Shown here one piece after another: positions 8,741 to 16,475 of a stretch of 38,931 nucleotides of DNA. The stretch is from NCBI GenBank assembly GCA_024641135.1, contig JAHEDS010000015.1, positions 1 through 38,931 on the forward strand, read 5' to 3'. The stretch is from Flavobacteriales bacterium. Lineage in GTDB: Bacteria; Bacteroidota; Bacteroidia; Flavobacteriales; Flavobacteriaceae. The stretch's first letter is position 1. Each line of letters starts with the position of its first letter. A program made the translations under genes and the position numbers. Below the pieces are notes generated by a model. The model had not been told where the DNA came from, did no database searches, and was given only the letters and a program-made list of their open reading frames with translations.

Positions 8741-10084
8741 GTGACTTTTCAAGATTTAAATTTAAATACACCTCTTTATAATGCCCTTAATGATTTAGGG
8801 TTTACTACTCCAACTCCAATTCAGGCAGAAGCTTTTAATGTGGTAAGTTCTGGTAAGGACATGGTTGGAATAGCCCAAACGGGTACAGGTAAAACGTTTG
8901 CCTACATGTTACCTATCTTAAAAAATCTAAAGTATTCTGAACAAGAAACACCACGAATTTTAATTTTAGTACCAACTCGTGAATTAGTTGTTCAAGTCGT
9001 TGAAGAAATTGAAAAACTAGCCAAATATATTAATGTTCGTGTTTTAGGGGTTTATGGTGGTACCAATATCAATACTCAAAAGCAAGCTATCGCTGACGGA
9101 ATTGATATTTTGGTTGCAACACCTGGTCGCTTTTATGATTTAGCCTTAAGTAGAGTTTTACAACTTAAAACAATACAACGCTTAGTTATTGACGAAGTGG
9201 ATGTTATGTTAGATTTAGGGTTTAGACATCAGCTAATTAATATTTTCGACATTCTACCTGAGCGAAGACAAAACGTTATGTTTTCGGCAACCATGACACA
9301 TGATGTAGATGAATTAATATCCGATTTTTTTAAAAGTCCGGAACGTGTGTCAATTGCAGTTTCAGGAACTCCTTTAGAAAACATTTTACAACAGCGATAT
9401 AACGTACCAAATTTTTATACAAAGATTAACTTACTCACTCATTTATTAAATGATAGAGAGGCTTTTAATAAAGTATTGATTTTTATCGGCTATAAAAAAC
9501 TGGCTGATTTACTTTTTGAAAACTTAGAATCCCAATTTCATGATGAATGTTGTGTTATTCACTCTAACAAAACCCAAAATTACAGACTGAGGAGTATTGA
9601 ACAGTTTAGAAATGGGGAAAACAGAATTTTAGTAGCTACAGATGTCATGGCACGTGGTTTAGATATAGATAATATAAGCCATGTTATTAATTTTGATACG
9701 CCAGATTATCCTGAAAACTATATGCATAGAATTGGGAGAACAGGCCGTGCGGAGCGTGAAGGAATTTCTGTTTTATTTTCAACAGAAAATGAAATGGAAT
9801 CAGTAGAAAAGATTGAAACCCTAATGAATATGCGTATTCCTCTGGTCGAATTCCCTGAGAATGTCATTATTTCAGATGAATTAATTGAAGAAGAACGTCC
9901 TCAAATAAAAGAACGCAACAATCCGACAAAAAAAGATGAAAACATTGGGGCGGCATTTCATGAAAAGAAAGCTAAAAACAAAAAGGAAAATTTAGGAGGT
10001 TCCTATAAGTTTAAAATTGCCGAGAAATACAAAAAACCAAAAACACGTGGGGATAAAAATTATAATAAACGTAATAAAAAGTAG
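8741..10084 (+). CDS. DEAD-box-family ATP-dependent RNA helicase (DEVD variant)
   Basis: A 447-residue superfamily 2 RNA helicase. Motifs in order: Q motif PTPIQ around 24-28, motif I AQTGTGKT at 45-52, PTREL at 78-82, TPGR at 127-130, motif II DEVD at 151-154, motif III SAT at 182-184, motif V ATDVMARGLDID at 299-310 and motif VI HRIGRTGR at 329-336. Motif II has Val in place of Ala at its third position; the catalytic D-E and last D are intact. The 65-residue tail is Lys-rich (KKAKNKKENLGG, KRNKK at the end), as in RhlE-like helicases that bind structured RNA during ribosome assembly or RNA decay. The start is GTG 8741; the N-terminus MTFQDLNLN fits the family. Cytoplasmic. Confidence 0.95.
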   Translation: MTFQDLNLNTPLYNALNDLGFTTPTPIQAEAFNVVSSGKDMVGIAQTGTGKTFAYMLPILKNLKYSEQETPRILILVPTRELVVQVVEEIEKLAKYINVRVLGVYGGTNINTQKQAIADGIDILVATPGRFYDLALSRVLQLKTIQRLVIDEVDVMLDLGFRHQLINIFDILPERRQNVMFSATMTHDVDELISDFFKSPERVSIAVSGTPLENILQQRYNVPNFYTKINLLTHLLNDREAFNKVLIFIGYKKLADLLFENLESQFHDECCVIHSNKTQNYRLRSIEQFRNGENRILVATDVMARGLDIDNISHVINFDTPDYPENYMHRIGRTGRAEREGISVLFSTENEMESVEKIETLMNMRIPLVEFPENVIISDELIEEERPQIKERNNPTKKDENIGAAFHEKKAKNKKENLGGSYKFKIAEKYKKPKTRGDKNYNKRNKK

Positions 10085-10134
10085 TAATCTTTAATCCTTA
10101 TAATATTGTCATTGATATAAATAGTGGTATGTAG

Positions 10135-10641
10135 CTATTGTTTATTCAAAATATCTTCAACGTCAAATTTTAAATCTTCATAAGCTTCATAACTACCAAA
10201 TCTAAATTTCCTCTTTTCACCCTTAACAATTAATGTTGCTGGTAAAGCACCATACCAAGATTCATCAACTTGCTCTGTCCATTTTGTGTAATTTTGATCT
10301 TGTAGAAGTAATATTTCTGGTTGAACACCTTGATTTTTAACAAACGGATAAATACGAGAATTGAGTTTGGCCTCATCGTCTAAATTAATAAGTAAAATTT
10401 TTACATTCTTATTTTCATAGTCCGATTCCAATTTATTAAAATGAGGCAATTCTTTAATACAAGGTGGACAATGAATAGACCAAAAATTTAAAACCACCAA
10501 TCCGTCGCCTTCAGCGTCAATTAATGTTTGAAGTTCGGAAAACTGATCCAAAATTTCTATTGTTGCATTCTTATTTTTTTCCTTTGAATTACATGATGAA
10601 AACAATAGAATTACAACCAATAATGGTAATAAATATTTCAT
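10135..10641 (-). CDS. TlpA/ResA-like thioredoxin-fold lipoprotein
   Basis: A 168-residue lipoprotein from the ATG at 10639-10641: MKYLLPLLVVILLFSSC with C17 as the lipidated cysteine, then a thioredoxin fold with FWSIHCPPC (C58, C61) and the cis-proline segment GALPATLIV. The family reduces or isomerises disulfides on the outer face of a membrane, often for cytochrome c maturation. A longer reading from 10680 adds 13 residues before the signal peptide, but a perfect -7 box (TACATTTG) lies inside that extension, so the shorter start is preferred. The gene faces the DEAD-box helicase with a 50-bp gap. No cytochrome or ccm gene is adjacent, so the partner is unknown. Confidence 0.88.
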   Translation of the reverse strand: MKYLLPLLVVILLFSSCNSKEKNKNATIEILDQFSELQTLIDAEGDGLVVLNFWSIHCPPCIKELPHFNKLESDYENKNVKILLINLDDEAKLNSRIYPFVKNQGVQPEILLLQDQNYTKWTEQVDESWYGALPATLIVKGEKRKFRFGSYEAYEDLKFDVEDILNKQ

Positions 10642-10667
10642 TTTATATTTAAAATTAATTTTACTCT

Positions 10668-10675
10668 CAAATGTA
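10668..10675 (-). promoter_or_regulatory. -7 promoter element TACATTTG for the TlpA-like gene
   Basis: Perfect TAnnTTTG, 26 nt before ATG 10641. A TTG at 10700-10702 (minus) is 24 nt further upstream, slightly beyond the usual 17-23 nt spacing. The box decides the gene start by making the 13-residue extension unlikely. Confidence 0.55.
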
Positions 10676-10680
10676 CCCAT

Positions 10681-10901
10681 TTGGCTAAAAATTGTAAAAC
10701 AAATTTGTTATCAGTTATAAACAAAAAATCACTTTTTTATAAGACGAATAACCTATATAATTTATAGCATAATCAAAAAAAATAACAGATTATACATTAT
10801 ATCAATTCAATTAACATTTTTATTAATGTTTTTATAAAAATCATACTTAAAAATTACTAATTTAAACCCTACTTAAATGGCTTTTAAAAGTGTGAAAATC
10901 T
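10681..10901. other. AT-rich intergenic region between divergent TlpA-like and yjjP-like genes
   Basis: About 220 bp with very high A+T between two divergent genes. It holds no ORF of note and no tRNA. A loose inverted repeat AACATT/AATGTT (10813-10830) is present, too weak to name. Promoter elements lie at both edges. Confidence 0.5.
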
Positions 10902-10909
10902 TAAATTTG
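10902..10909 (+). promoter_or_regulatory. -7 promoter element TAAATTTG for the yjjP-yjjB-like pair
   Basis: Perfect TAnnTTTG, 25 nt before the ATG at 10935. No clear -33 TTG. Confidence 0.55.
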
Positions 10910-10934
10910 TACTCTTAAATGCATTTCATTTATT

Positions 10935-11702
10935 ATGAATGATACTTCAAATCTTATTAAAACAGCAAACCTGCTATTAGATATTTCTTCGCTATTAATG
11001 GTTTCTGGAGCTAATACAAATAGAGCGAACTTAAGTATTGACAGATTTGCGTCTGTCTTGAATTGTAAAGCTTATAGTCTTATTAGTCATAAAACTATTA
11101 TTATGACCTTAACTGATGAAGAAACTAATGAAAGCTGCACAAGAGTTCAAAATATCCCACCATATGTTATTGACTTTTCAATAATCTCTGCTATTAGTAA
11201 GGCAAGCTGGAATGCAATAACAGAAAACTGGTCTATTGATCAAATTATAGCTGAAATTGAAAGAATAAAACAACTTAAAAGATATCCTAGACTCCTAATA
11301 TTAGTCGCTGTAAGTTTAGCAGGTGCAGGTTTTTGCAATATATTTAACGGCGATTATTTAAATATGATGATGGCCTTTATAAGTACTTTTCTAGGTTTAT
11401 TCGTGTTTCAGCAAACAAACAAGTTAAAATATAACCTTTACATAAGATTGTTTTTAGGGTCTTTTATTGCTTCTGTAACGGCTTCTTTCGGAATCCTTTA
11501 TAATATTGGAACCAATCCGCAAACAGCACTTGCTACTTCTATATTATTTTTAGTGCCTGGAGTCGCATTAATAAATTCGTTTCATGACTTATTAGAAAAT
11601 AATGTTTTAAATGGCATGGTTAGATTTACAACAGGATTAATGACCGTCTTAGCAATGGCCATTGGCTTATTTTTAGCTATGTACCTATTTCAATTAAATT
11701 AA
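10935..11702 (+). CDS. Threonine/serine exporter family, large half (YjjP-like, ThrE N-terminal domain)
   Basis: A 255-residue inner-membrane protein. The first 115 residues are soluble (ThrE_N-like: LLDISSLLMVSGANTNRAN near the N-terminus and a conserved RIKQLKRYPR linker), followed by about five hydrophobic segments from residue 118 to the end. In Corynebacterium ThrE both halves are one protein; here, as in the E. coli YjjP/YjjB pair, they are two genes. Length agrees closely with YjjP (about 256). The next gene starts 1 nt past the stop, so they are certainly co-transcribed and probably assemble together. Known members export threonine/serine (ThrE) or succinate (YjjPB); which applies here cannot be told from sequence. 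Confidence 0.85.
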   Translation: MNDTSNLIKTANLLLDISSLLMVSGANTNRANLSIDRFASVLNCKAYSLISHKTIIMTLTDEETNESCTRVQNIPPYVIDFSIISAISKASWNAITENWSIDQIIAEIERIKQLKRYPRLLILVAVSLAGAGFCNIFNGDYLNMMMAFISTFLGLFVFQQTNKLKYNLYIRLFLGSFIASVTASFGILYNIGTNPQTALATSILFLVPGVALINSFHDLLENNVLNGMVRFTTGLMTVLAMAIGLFLAMYLFQLN

Positions 11703-11703
11703 G

Positions 11704-12192
11704 ATGTTAGATATTATATTAAAATTAATAGAAGTTTCATTTTGGTCGGGTATAGCTGCCCTGGGTTTTGGACTTTTATTTAACATTCCAAAAAATGCTA
11801 TAATTACCGTTTTTGCATTAGGTTTTGGAGCTGGTTTTATAAAGTTTTTATTAATGCATTTCAACGTGCATGTAGTACTTGGAAGTTTTTTAGCAGCCTT
11901 TTTTGTTGGAATTATAAGTATTCCTTTGGCTCATAAAATACATCAGCCTCCTGTAGTTTTTTCAATTCCACCTGTTATACCAATGATTCCAGGATATTTT
12001 GCTTATGAAACAGTTTTATCAATTATGAATTTTCTTTTTATGGAGGGAGATGCCAGTAAACGAGTGCATTTAATAGATGCTATTTTCACTAATGGTTTTA
12101 CAATGTTTTTTGTTTTAATAGCATTAACTGTTGGGGTTGCATTACCTTTGCTTTTACTGAAAAAAAATTCAGTAAAAAAAATAGATATTTAA
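11704..12192 (+). CDS. Threonine/serine exporter family, small half (YjjB-like, ThrE C-terminal domain)
   Basis: A 162-residue hydrophobic protein with about five membrane segments, matching the ThrE C-terminal domain family (YjjB about 157 residues). The conserved PPVIPMIPGYFAYETV stretch lies in the middle at about residues 93-108. Its ATG is one nucleotide after the stop of the larger half, so the two are translationally linked. The Lys-rich C-terminus (LLLKKNSVKKIDI) should be cytoplasmic. Function alone is improbable; it should form the channel with the upstream protein. Substrate unknown (amino acid or dicarboxylate). Confidence 0.83.
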   Translation: MLDIILKLIEVSFWSGIAALGFGLLFNIPKNAIITVFALGFGAGFIKFLLMHFNVHVVLGSFLAAFFVGIISIPLAHKIHQPPVVFSIPPVIPMIPGYFAYETVLSIMNFLFMEGDASKRVHLIDAIFTNGFTMFFVLIALTVGVALPLLLLKKNSVKKIDI

Positions 12193-12224
12193 TTACTCAA
12201 ATTTAAAAAATAAATTAATTTAAT

Positions 12225-13004
12225 ATGAAACATATCATTGCCCTTTTATTTTCTTTTTTCATTCTTTTTTCATTTGACTTATCGGCTTCAAACGACTGGA
12301 GTGCTACTGGACATCGTGTTGTTGGTCAAATTGCCGATCAATATTTAACTGGAAAAACGAAAAGACAACTTAAAAAATTATTAAACCAAGAATCATTAGC
12401 TTTTGTTTCAACTCATGCCGATGATATTAAATCTGACAAACGTTTTAACGAATTCTATTCTTGGCATTATATAAATATGCCGTTAGATCAAAATTATCAA
12501 GAAAGCGAAAAAAGTTCTACAGGAGATTTAGTTACGGCTATTAATCATTGTATTGAGGTTGTTAAAGACAAAAATTCAACTAAAGAAGATAAGGTGTTTT
12601 ATCTTAAATTATTAGTGCATTTTATTGGTGATTTACACCAACCAATGCATGTTGGACTTGTTGAAGATAAAGGTGGAAACGATTTTAAAGTTCAGTGGTT
12701 TTATAAAGACACTAATTTACATGCCGTTTGGGATAGAGAAATGATTGATGGCTATGGTATGAGTTATTCAGAAATTGCAGCAAACGCCGATGTATTAAAT
12801 AAAGAACAAGTGAAAGCCATTCAACTAGGATCTGTTGTTGATTGGGTTAACGATACACACAAAATAACCAGAGAAGTTTATGCTAATGTAAAACCTAACG
12901 AAAATTTAAGGTACAGTTATTCTTATGATAATTTTGAAACCGTACGTTCTCAATTGCAAAAAGGTGGCATCAGGCTCGCTAAAGTACTGAATGATTTATT
13001 CTAA
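12225..13004 (+). CDS. Secreted S1/P1-family zinc nuclease
   Basis: A 259-residue protein with a Sec signal peptide (residues 1-22, MKHIIALLFSFFILFSFDLS) and a phospholipase C/P1 nuclease fold. All nine trinuclear zinc ligands of P1 nuclease can be placed: W25, H30, D66, H81, H132, D136, H142, H166 and D170, with the same spacing as the fungal enzyme within each group (for example HFIGDLHQPMH). In fungal P1 the tryptophan is the mature N-terminus and its amino group binds zinc; here it sits close to the predicted cleavage site. Members cut single-stranded DNA and RNA and have 3'-nucleotidase activity, so a role in nucleic-acid scavenging in the periplasm or outside the cell is likely. It ends at a strong bidirectional terminator. 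Confidence 0.93.
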   Translation: MKHIIALLFSFFILFSFDLSASNDWSATGHRVVGQIADQYLTGKTKRQLKKLLNQESLAFVSTHADDIKSDKRFNEFYSWHYINMPLDQNYQESEKSSTGDLVTAINHCIEVVKDKNSTKEDKVFYLKLLVHFIGDLHQPMHVGLVEDKGGNDFKVQWFYKDTNLHAVWDREMIDGYGMSYSEIAANADVLNKEQVKAIQLGSVVDWVNDTHKITREVYANVKPNENLRYSYSYDNFETVRSQLQKGGIRLAKVLNDLF

Positions 13005-13005
13005 C

Positions 13006-13040
13006 AAAAAAAGGTTGACAAACAGTCAACCTTTTTTTTT
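13006..13040. terminator. Bidirectional intrinsic terminator between the S1/P1 nuclease and lpdA
   Basis: Stem GGTTGAC (13013-13019) pairs with GTCAACC (13025-13031) around a 5-nt loop, flanked by seven A on the left and nine T on the right. It works in both orientations, serving the two convergent genes. Confidence 0.9.
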
Positions 13041-13054
13041 ATGAAACCTTCTAA

Positions 13055-14455
13055 TTACATATGCAACGCTCTGTCTTCAGTAGCAGCTAACGCGGCTTCT
13101 TTAATAGCTTCAGTAAATGTTGGATGTGCATGAGACATTCTTGAAACATCTTCGGCACTTGCTCTAAACTCCATAGCTACAACAGCCTCGGCAATCATAT
13201 CTGCTGCTCGTGCACCAATCATATGAACGCCTAATATTTCATCAGTTTTCTTATCTGCAAGAATTTTTACAAAGCCATCAATATCCATACTGGCTCTGCT
13301 TCTTCCTAAAGCACGCATTGGAAAAGACCCTGTTTTATATTCAACACCTGATTCTTTTAATTGTTCCTCGGTTTTTCCAACACTAGCAACTTCTGGCCAA
13401 GTATAAACTACACCAGGAATTAAGTTATAATCAATATGAGGTTTTTGCCCTGCCAAAGTTTCTGCAACAAAAACTCCTTCTTCTTCAGCTTTATGTGCTA
13501 ACATAGCACCCTTTACAACATCTCCAATTGCATAAATATTTGAAGCGCTTGTTTGTAAATGATCGTTTACTTCAACTTGTCCTCTTTCCGATAATTTAAC
13601 ACCAGCAGCTTCAGCATTTAAACCATCAGTATACGGTTTTCTACCTACTGACACTAAGCAATAATCACCTTTAAAAGTAACTTCCTCCCCTTTTTTGTTA
13701 TCCGCTTTAACAATAACTTCTTTTCCTTTTCTTTCTACAGATTTAACTTTATGAGAAACCTCAACAGAAAATTTAGCTTTTTTAAAGACTTTATTTAATT
13801 CCTTAGATAAACCAGCATCCATGGTGGGAATAATTCTATCCATATATTCTACAACAGTTACTTCTGCACCAAGACGTCTGTAAACCTGTCCCAATTCTAA
13901 ACCAATAACTCCTCCTCCAATTACAATTAAATGCTTAGGGATTTCTGTTAATTTTAACGCCTCAGTGGAGGTTATTATACGTTCTTTATCTATAGAAATA
14001 AATGGTAAACTTGATGGTTTACTACCTGTTGCTATAATGGTATTTTTAGCCTCAATTTCAATAGTCTCATTACCAGAAATTAAAATATGTGTAGCATCTT
14101 TAAAACTTCCCAATCCTTGATAAACATCAATTTTATTTTTTTTCATTAAGAAATCTATCCCTCCTGTAGTCTGGTCTACAACTGCTTGTTTACGGGCAAT
14201 CATTTGTTTTAAATTAACCTTAACTTCGCCTGGAATATCAATACCGTGTTCTTCAAAATGTTTAATAGCATCCTCATAATGATGTGAAGAATCTAAAAGC
14301 GCTTTACTTGGAATACACCCCACATTTAAACAAGTTCCCCCTAAGGTTGCGTATTTTTCTATAATGGCAGTTTTCATTCCTAACTGTGCACAACGTATTG
14401 CTGCTACATATCCTCCAGGTCCAGAACCAATTATGGCTACATCGTATGAATTCAT
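13055..14455 (-). CDS. lpdA: Dihydrolipoyl dehydrogenase (E3)
   Basis: A 466-residue FAD-dependent E3 component that reoxidises dihydrolipoamide with NAD+ in the pyruvate and 2-oxoglutarate dehydrogenase complexes. Visible: the FAD-binding IIGSGPGGY at 8-16, the redox disulfide GGTCLNVGC with C42 and C47, the NAD-binding VIGGGVIGLELG near 175-190, and the C-terminal dimer-interface catalytic dyad H444/E449 in HAHPTFTE. Length is typical. No E1 or E2 gene is adjacent, so it is probably a shared E3 encoded alone. A -7 box with a correctly spaced TTG lies upstream. A shared terminator lies downstream. Confidence 0.97.
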   Translation of the reverse strand: MNSYDVAIIGSGPGGYVAAIRCAQLGMKTAIIEKYATLGGTCLNVGCIPSKALLDSSHHYEDAIKHFEEHGIDIPGEVKVNLKQMIARKQAVVDQTTGGIDFLMKKNKIDVYQGLGSFKDATHILISGNETIEIEAKNTIIATGSKPSSLPFISIDKERIITSTEALKLTEIPKHLIVIGGGVIGLELGQVYRRLGAEVTVVEYMDRIIPTMDAGLSKELNKVFKKAKFSVEVSHKVKSVERKGKEVIVKADNKKGEEVTFKGDYCLVSVGRKPYTDGLNAEAAGVKLSERGQVEVNDHLQTSASNIYAIGDVVKGAMLAHKAEEEGVFVAETLAGQKPHIDYNLIPGVVYTWPEVASVGKTEEQLKESGVEYKTGSFPMRALGRSRASMDIDGFVKILADKKTDEILGVHMIGARAADMIAEAVVAMEFRASAEDVSRMSHAHPTFTEAIKEAALAATEDRALHM

Positions 14456-14490
14456 AAAATAATTTGATGTTTATTAGTAAAAATTGAAAA

Positions 14491-14520
14491 CAAAAGTACA
14501 AATGTTTTATGGTACAGCAA
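14491..14520 (-). promoter_or_regulatory. Promoter of lpdA (TTG-N19-TACTTTTG)
   Basis: Perfect -7 box TACTTTTG (14491-14498, minus) with TTG at 14518-14520, 19 nt upstream, and the ATG 35 nt downstream. This is one of only two promoters in the window where both elements are well spaced. Confidence 0.65.
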
Positions 14521-14609
14521 TAAAAAACAAAATTTTATAAAATTCAGAATTAGCTTATAAAGTCAATAAAAACTCATTCATAAGAAAAGGTTAGCAACCT
14601 AAAATTATG

Positions 14610-14617
14610 TAGTTTTG
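14610..14617 (+). promoter_or_regulatory. -7 promoter element TAGTTTTG directly before smpB
   Basis: Perfect TAnnTTTG whose last base is 5 nt before the smpB ATG at 14623, implying a leaderless or near-leaderless transcript. No -33 TTG in range. Confidence 0.5.
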
Positions 14618-14622
14618 TGTTC

Positions 14623-15081
14623 ATGCAAAAAAACATCAACATACAAAACAAAAAAGCACGCTTTCTCTATGAAATATTAGACAAGTACACTGCTGGAATT
14701 GTATTGACAGGCACCGAAATTAAATCTATTAGAAGTAGTAAAGCCTCAATAGCTGAAAGTTTTTGTGAGTTTAATGAGCAAGGTGAACTTTTTGTAATTA
14801 ATATGACCATTGAAGAATATCTATATGGCACGTATTACAATCACAGGCCAAAGGCCGAAAGGAAACTTCTCCTAAATAAAAAAGAACTAAAAAAACTATA
14901 TAAAGAAGTTCAAAATACAGGCCTTACCATTATTCCATTAAAGTTATTTATTAATGAAAAAGGGTATGCTAAGTTGGATATAGCTTTGGCAAAAGGAAAA
15001 AAATTGTACGATAAACGTGAAACCATTAAAGATCGCGATAATAAACGTGATCTTGATCGGGTTAAAAAGATTTATAAATAA
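14623..15081 (+). CDS. smpB: SsrA-binding protein (trans-translation)
   Basis: SmpB binds tmRNA and helps it enter stalled ribosomes. The 152-residue protein has the family hallmarks: TGTEIKSIR near 30-37, [17 protein letters not shown] around 69-86, [17 protein letters not shown] in the conserved basic tail segment. ATG 14623 ([14 protein letters not shown]) is preferred over a GTG two codons upstream because the family begins just there and the -7 box TAGTTTTG overlaps the GTG. The tmRNA gene itself is not visible in this window. A small secreted-protein gene follows 20 nt later and may be co-transcribed. Confidence 0.95.
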   Translation: MQKNINIQNKKARFLYEILDKYTAGIVLTGTEIKSIRSSKASIAESFCEFNEQGELFVINMTIEEYLYGTYYNHRPKAERKLLLNKKELKKLYKEVQNTGLTIIPLKLFINEKGYAKLDIALAKGKKLYDKRETIKDRDNKRDLDRVKKIYK

Positions 15082-15101
15082 TACTATAAGATTTATTTTT
15101 T

Positions 15102-15644
15102 ATGAAAAGAATAGCTTCTATTATAATGATACTTTTTATATCATTCAACCTAAATGCGCAAGAGAAAGCAACAGATCAAAAAAAACGAATTGACAGCTCA
15201 AAAGTTAAAACCTTGGATGGCACTATTAAAGCATTATACGGTGCAATCTCTGGAGAGAAAGGTGAAGAACGAAATTGGGAACAATTTAAATATTTATTTA
15301 AACCTGAAGCAAAATTAATCCCATCTGGCAAGGATGTAGACGACCTTTTTAAAGTGCGTTATATGTCGCCTGAAGATTATATTGAAAGCTCTGGGACCTG
15401 GTTAATTGAAAATGGATTTTTCGAAAAGGAAATTCACAGATTGGAAAACACTTTTGGCAATATCTCTCAGGTTTTTAGTACTTATGAATCTTATAAAAGC
15501 GAAAGCGACGAACAACCTTTTATGCGAGGTATTAACAGTATTCAGTTATTAAATGATGGTAACCGTTGGTGGATAATCAATATTTACTGGACTCAAGAGA
15601 CTAAGGATAACCCTATTCCAAAAAAGTATTTAGATAAAAATTAA
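15102..15644 (+). CDS. Small secreted protein, NTF2/SnoaL-like fold suspected
   Basis: A 180-residue protein with a Sec signal peptide (MKRIASIIMILFISFNLNAQ, cleavage around residue 20). The rest has the pattern of NTF2-like domains: an early helix with LDGTIKALYGAISG, a strand-rich middle (FKYLFKPEAKLIP), GFFEKEIHRLENTFGNISQVFSTYESY, and a final strand with NRWWIINIYW. I do not recognise a specific family. No catalytic residues can be named. It follows smpB by 20 nt and converges on pcm with a 33-nt gap lacking a clear hairpin. It is likely periplasmic. Confidence 0.72.
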   Translation: MKRIASIIMILFISFNLNAQEKATDQKKRIDSSKVKTLDGTIKALYGAISGEKGEERNWEQFKYLFKPEAKLIPSGKDVDDLFKVRYMSPEDYIESSGTWLIENGFFEKEIHRLENTFGNISQVFSTYESYKSESDEQPFMRGINSIQLLNDGNRWWIINIYWTQETKDNPIPKKYLDKN

Positions 15645-15677
15645 GCGAGTAAGGTGTTTTTTTGGTAGTGAGGATAT

Positions 15678-16337
15678 CTAATTTTTATCTTCTAAAAGTG
15701 GAACAAAACGGAATTCACCAAATTCATGTTGCTCAAATTCTTTAGCATCTTTTCTTATGAATAAGTTCATTATTTGAACATTTTCTCCAACAGGAATTAC
15801 TAACCTTCCTCCTATTTTTAATTGATTTAATAAGGGCTTAGGCACAAATGGTGCTCCGGCAGTAACAATAATACTATCAAAAGGCGCTTCTTCTTTTAAC
15901 CCTTTATAACCATCTCCAAAAATGAGTTTTTTAACCCGATATCCAATTTTTGGTAAAAACAGACTTGTTTTTTTAAACAGTTCCAATTGCCTTTCAATAC
16001 TATAAACTTTAGCACCTAACTCACATAAAACAGCAGTTTGATAACCACTCCCTGTTCCAATTTCAAGAATTTTATCCCCATTTTGAACTTTTAATAATTC
16101 CGTTTGAAATGCAACTGTATAGGGTTGAGAAATAGTTTGATCGGCAGCAATAGGAAATGCTTTGTCCTGATAAGCATGATCTATAAAACCAGAATCCATA
16201 AATAAATGCCTTGGTACTTTCCCTATGGCTTTTAAAACATTTTCATCCTTTATTCCCTTGTCTTGCACAACCTTAACCAACTGTTGTCTTAATCCTTTAT
16301 GCTTAAATGTATCTTTCAATTTTCGTAGTCTTTTCAA
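15678..16337 (-). CDS. pcm: Protein-L-isoaspartate O-methyltransferase
   Basis: A 219-residue SAM-dependent methyltransferase that repairs isoaspartyl damage in proteins. The family-specific segment AADQTISQPYTVAFQTELL (about residues 64-82) includes the active-site S70, and the SAM-binding motif I is LEIGTGSGYQ at 91-100. RHLFMDSGFIDHAYQDKAFPI upstream of it is also diagnostic. Downstream strands (IIVTAGAPFVPKPLLNQL and GGRLVIPVG) match the family. Length is normal. It is divergent from the Gfo/Idh gene, with 138 bp between, and convergent with the small secreted-protein gene. No signal peptide, so cytoplasmic. Confidence 0.94.
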   Translation of the reverse strand: MKRLRKLKDTFKHKGLRQQLVKVVQDKGIKDENVLKAIGKVPRHLFMDSGFIDHAYQDKAFPIAADQTISQPYTVAFQTELLKVQNGDKILEIGTGSGYQTAVLCELGAKVYSIERQLELFKKTSLFLPKIGYRVKKLIFGDGYKGLKEEAPFDSIIVTAGAPFVPKPLLNQLKIGGRLVIPVGENVQIMNLFIRKDAKEFEQHEFGEFRFVPLLEDKN

Positions 16338-16449
16338 GGCTAAAATTAGTTAAACATTTTAGCTAAAAACAATTTATTTTATATTAATTTTTCATAAAAT
16401 ATGAATAAAATTTTACAAGAATAATATGAATTTCAAGCGTTAAAAGTGC

Positions 16450-16457
16450 TATTTTTG
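16450..16457 (+). promoter_or_regulatory. -7 promoter element TATTTTTG for the Gfo/Idh operon
   Basis: Perfect TAnnTTTG, 18 nt before the ATG at 16476. No TTG in the -33 range. Confidence 0.5.
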
Positions 16458-16475
16458 TTGAAAACGTAAATAAAA

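Noticed and set aside
10813-10830. Loose inverted repeat AACATT/AATGTT in the AT-rich gap
   Set aside because: Short arms in very AT-rich DNA; it does not follow a gene end, so it is not a terminator.
14617-14622. GTG start for smpB two codons upstream of ATG
   Set aside because: Overlaps the -7 box and adds residues absent from the family.
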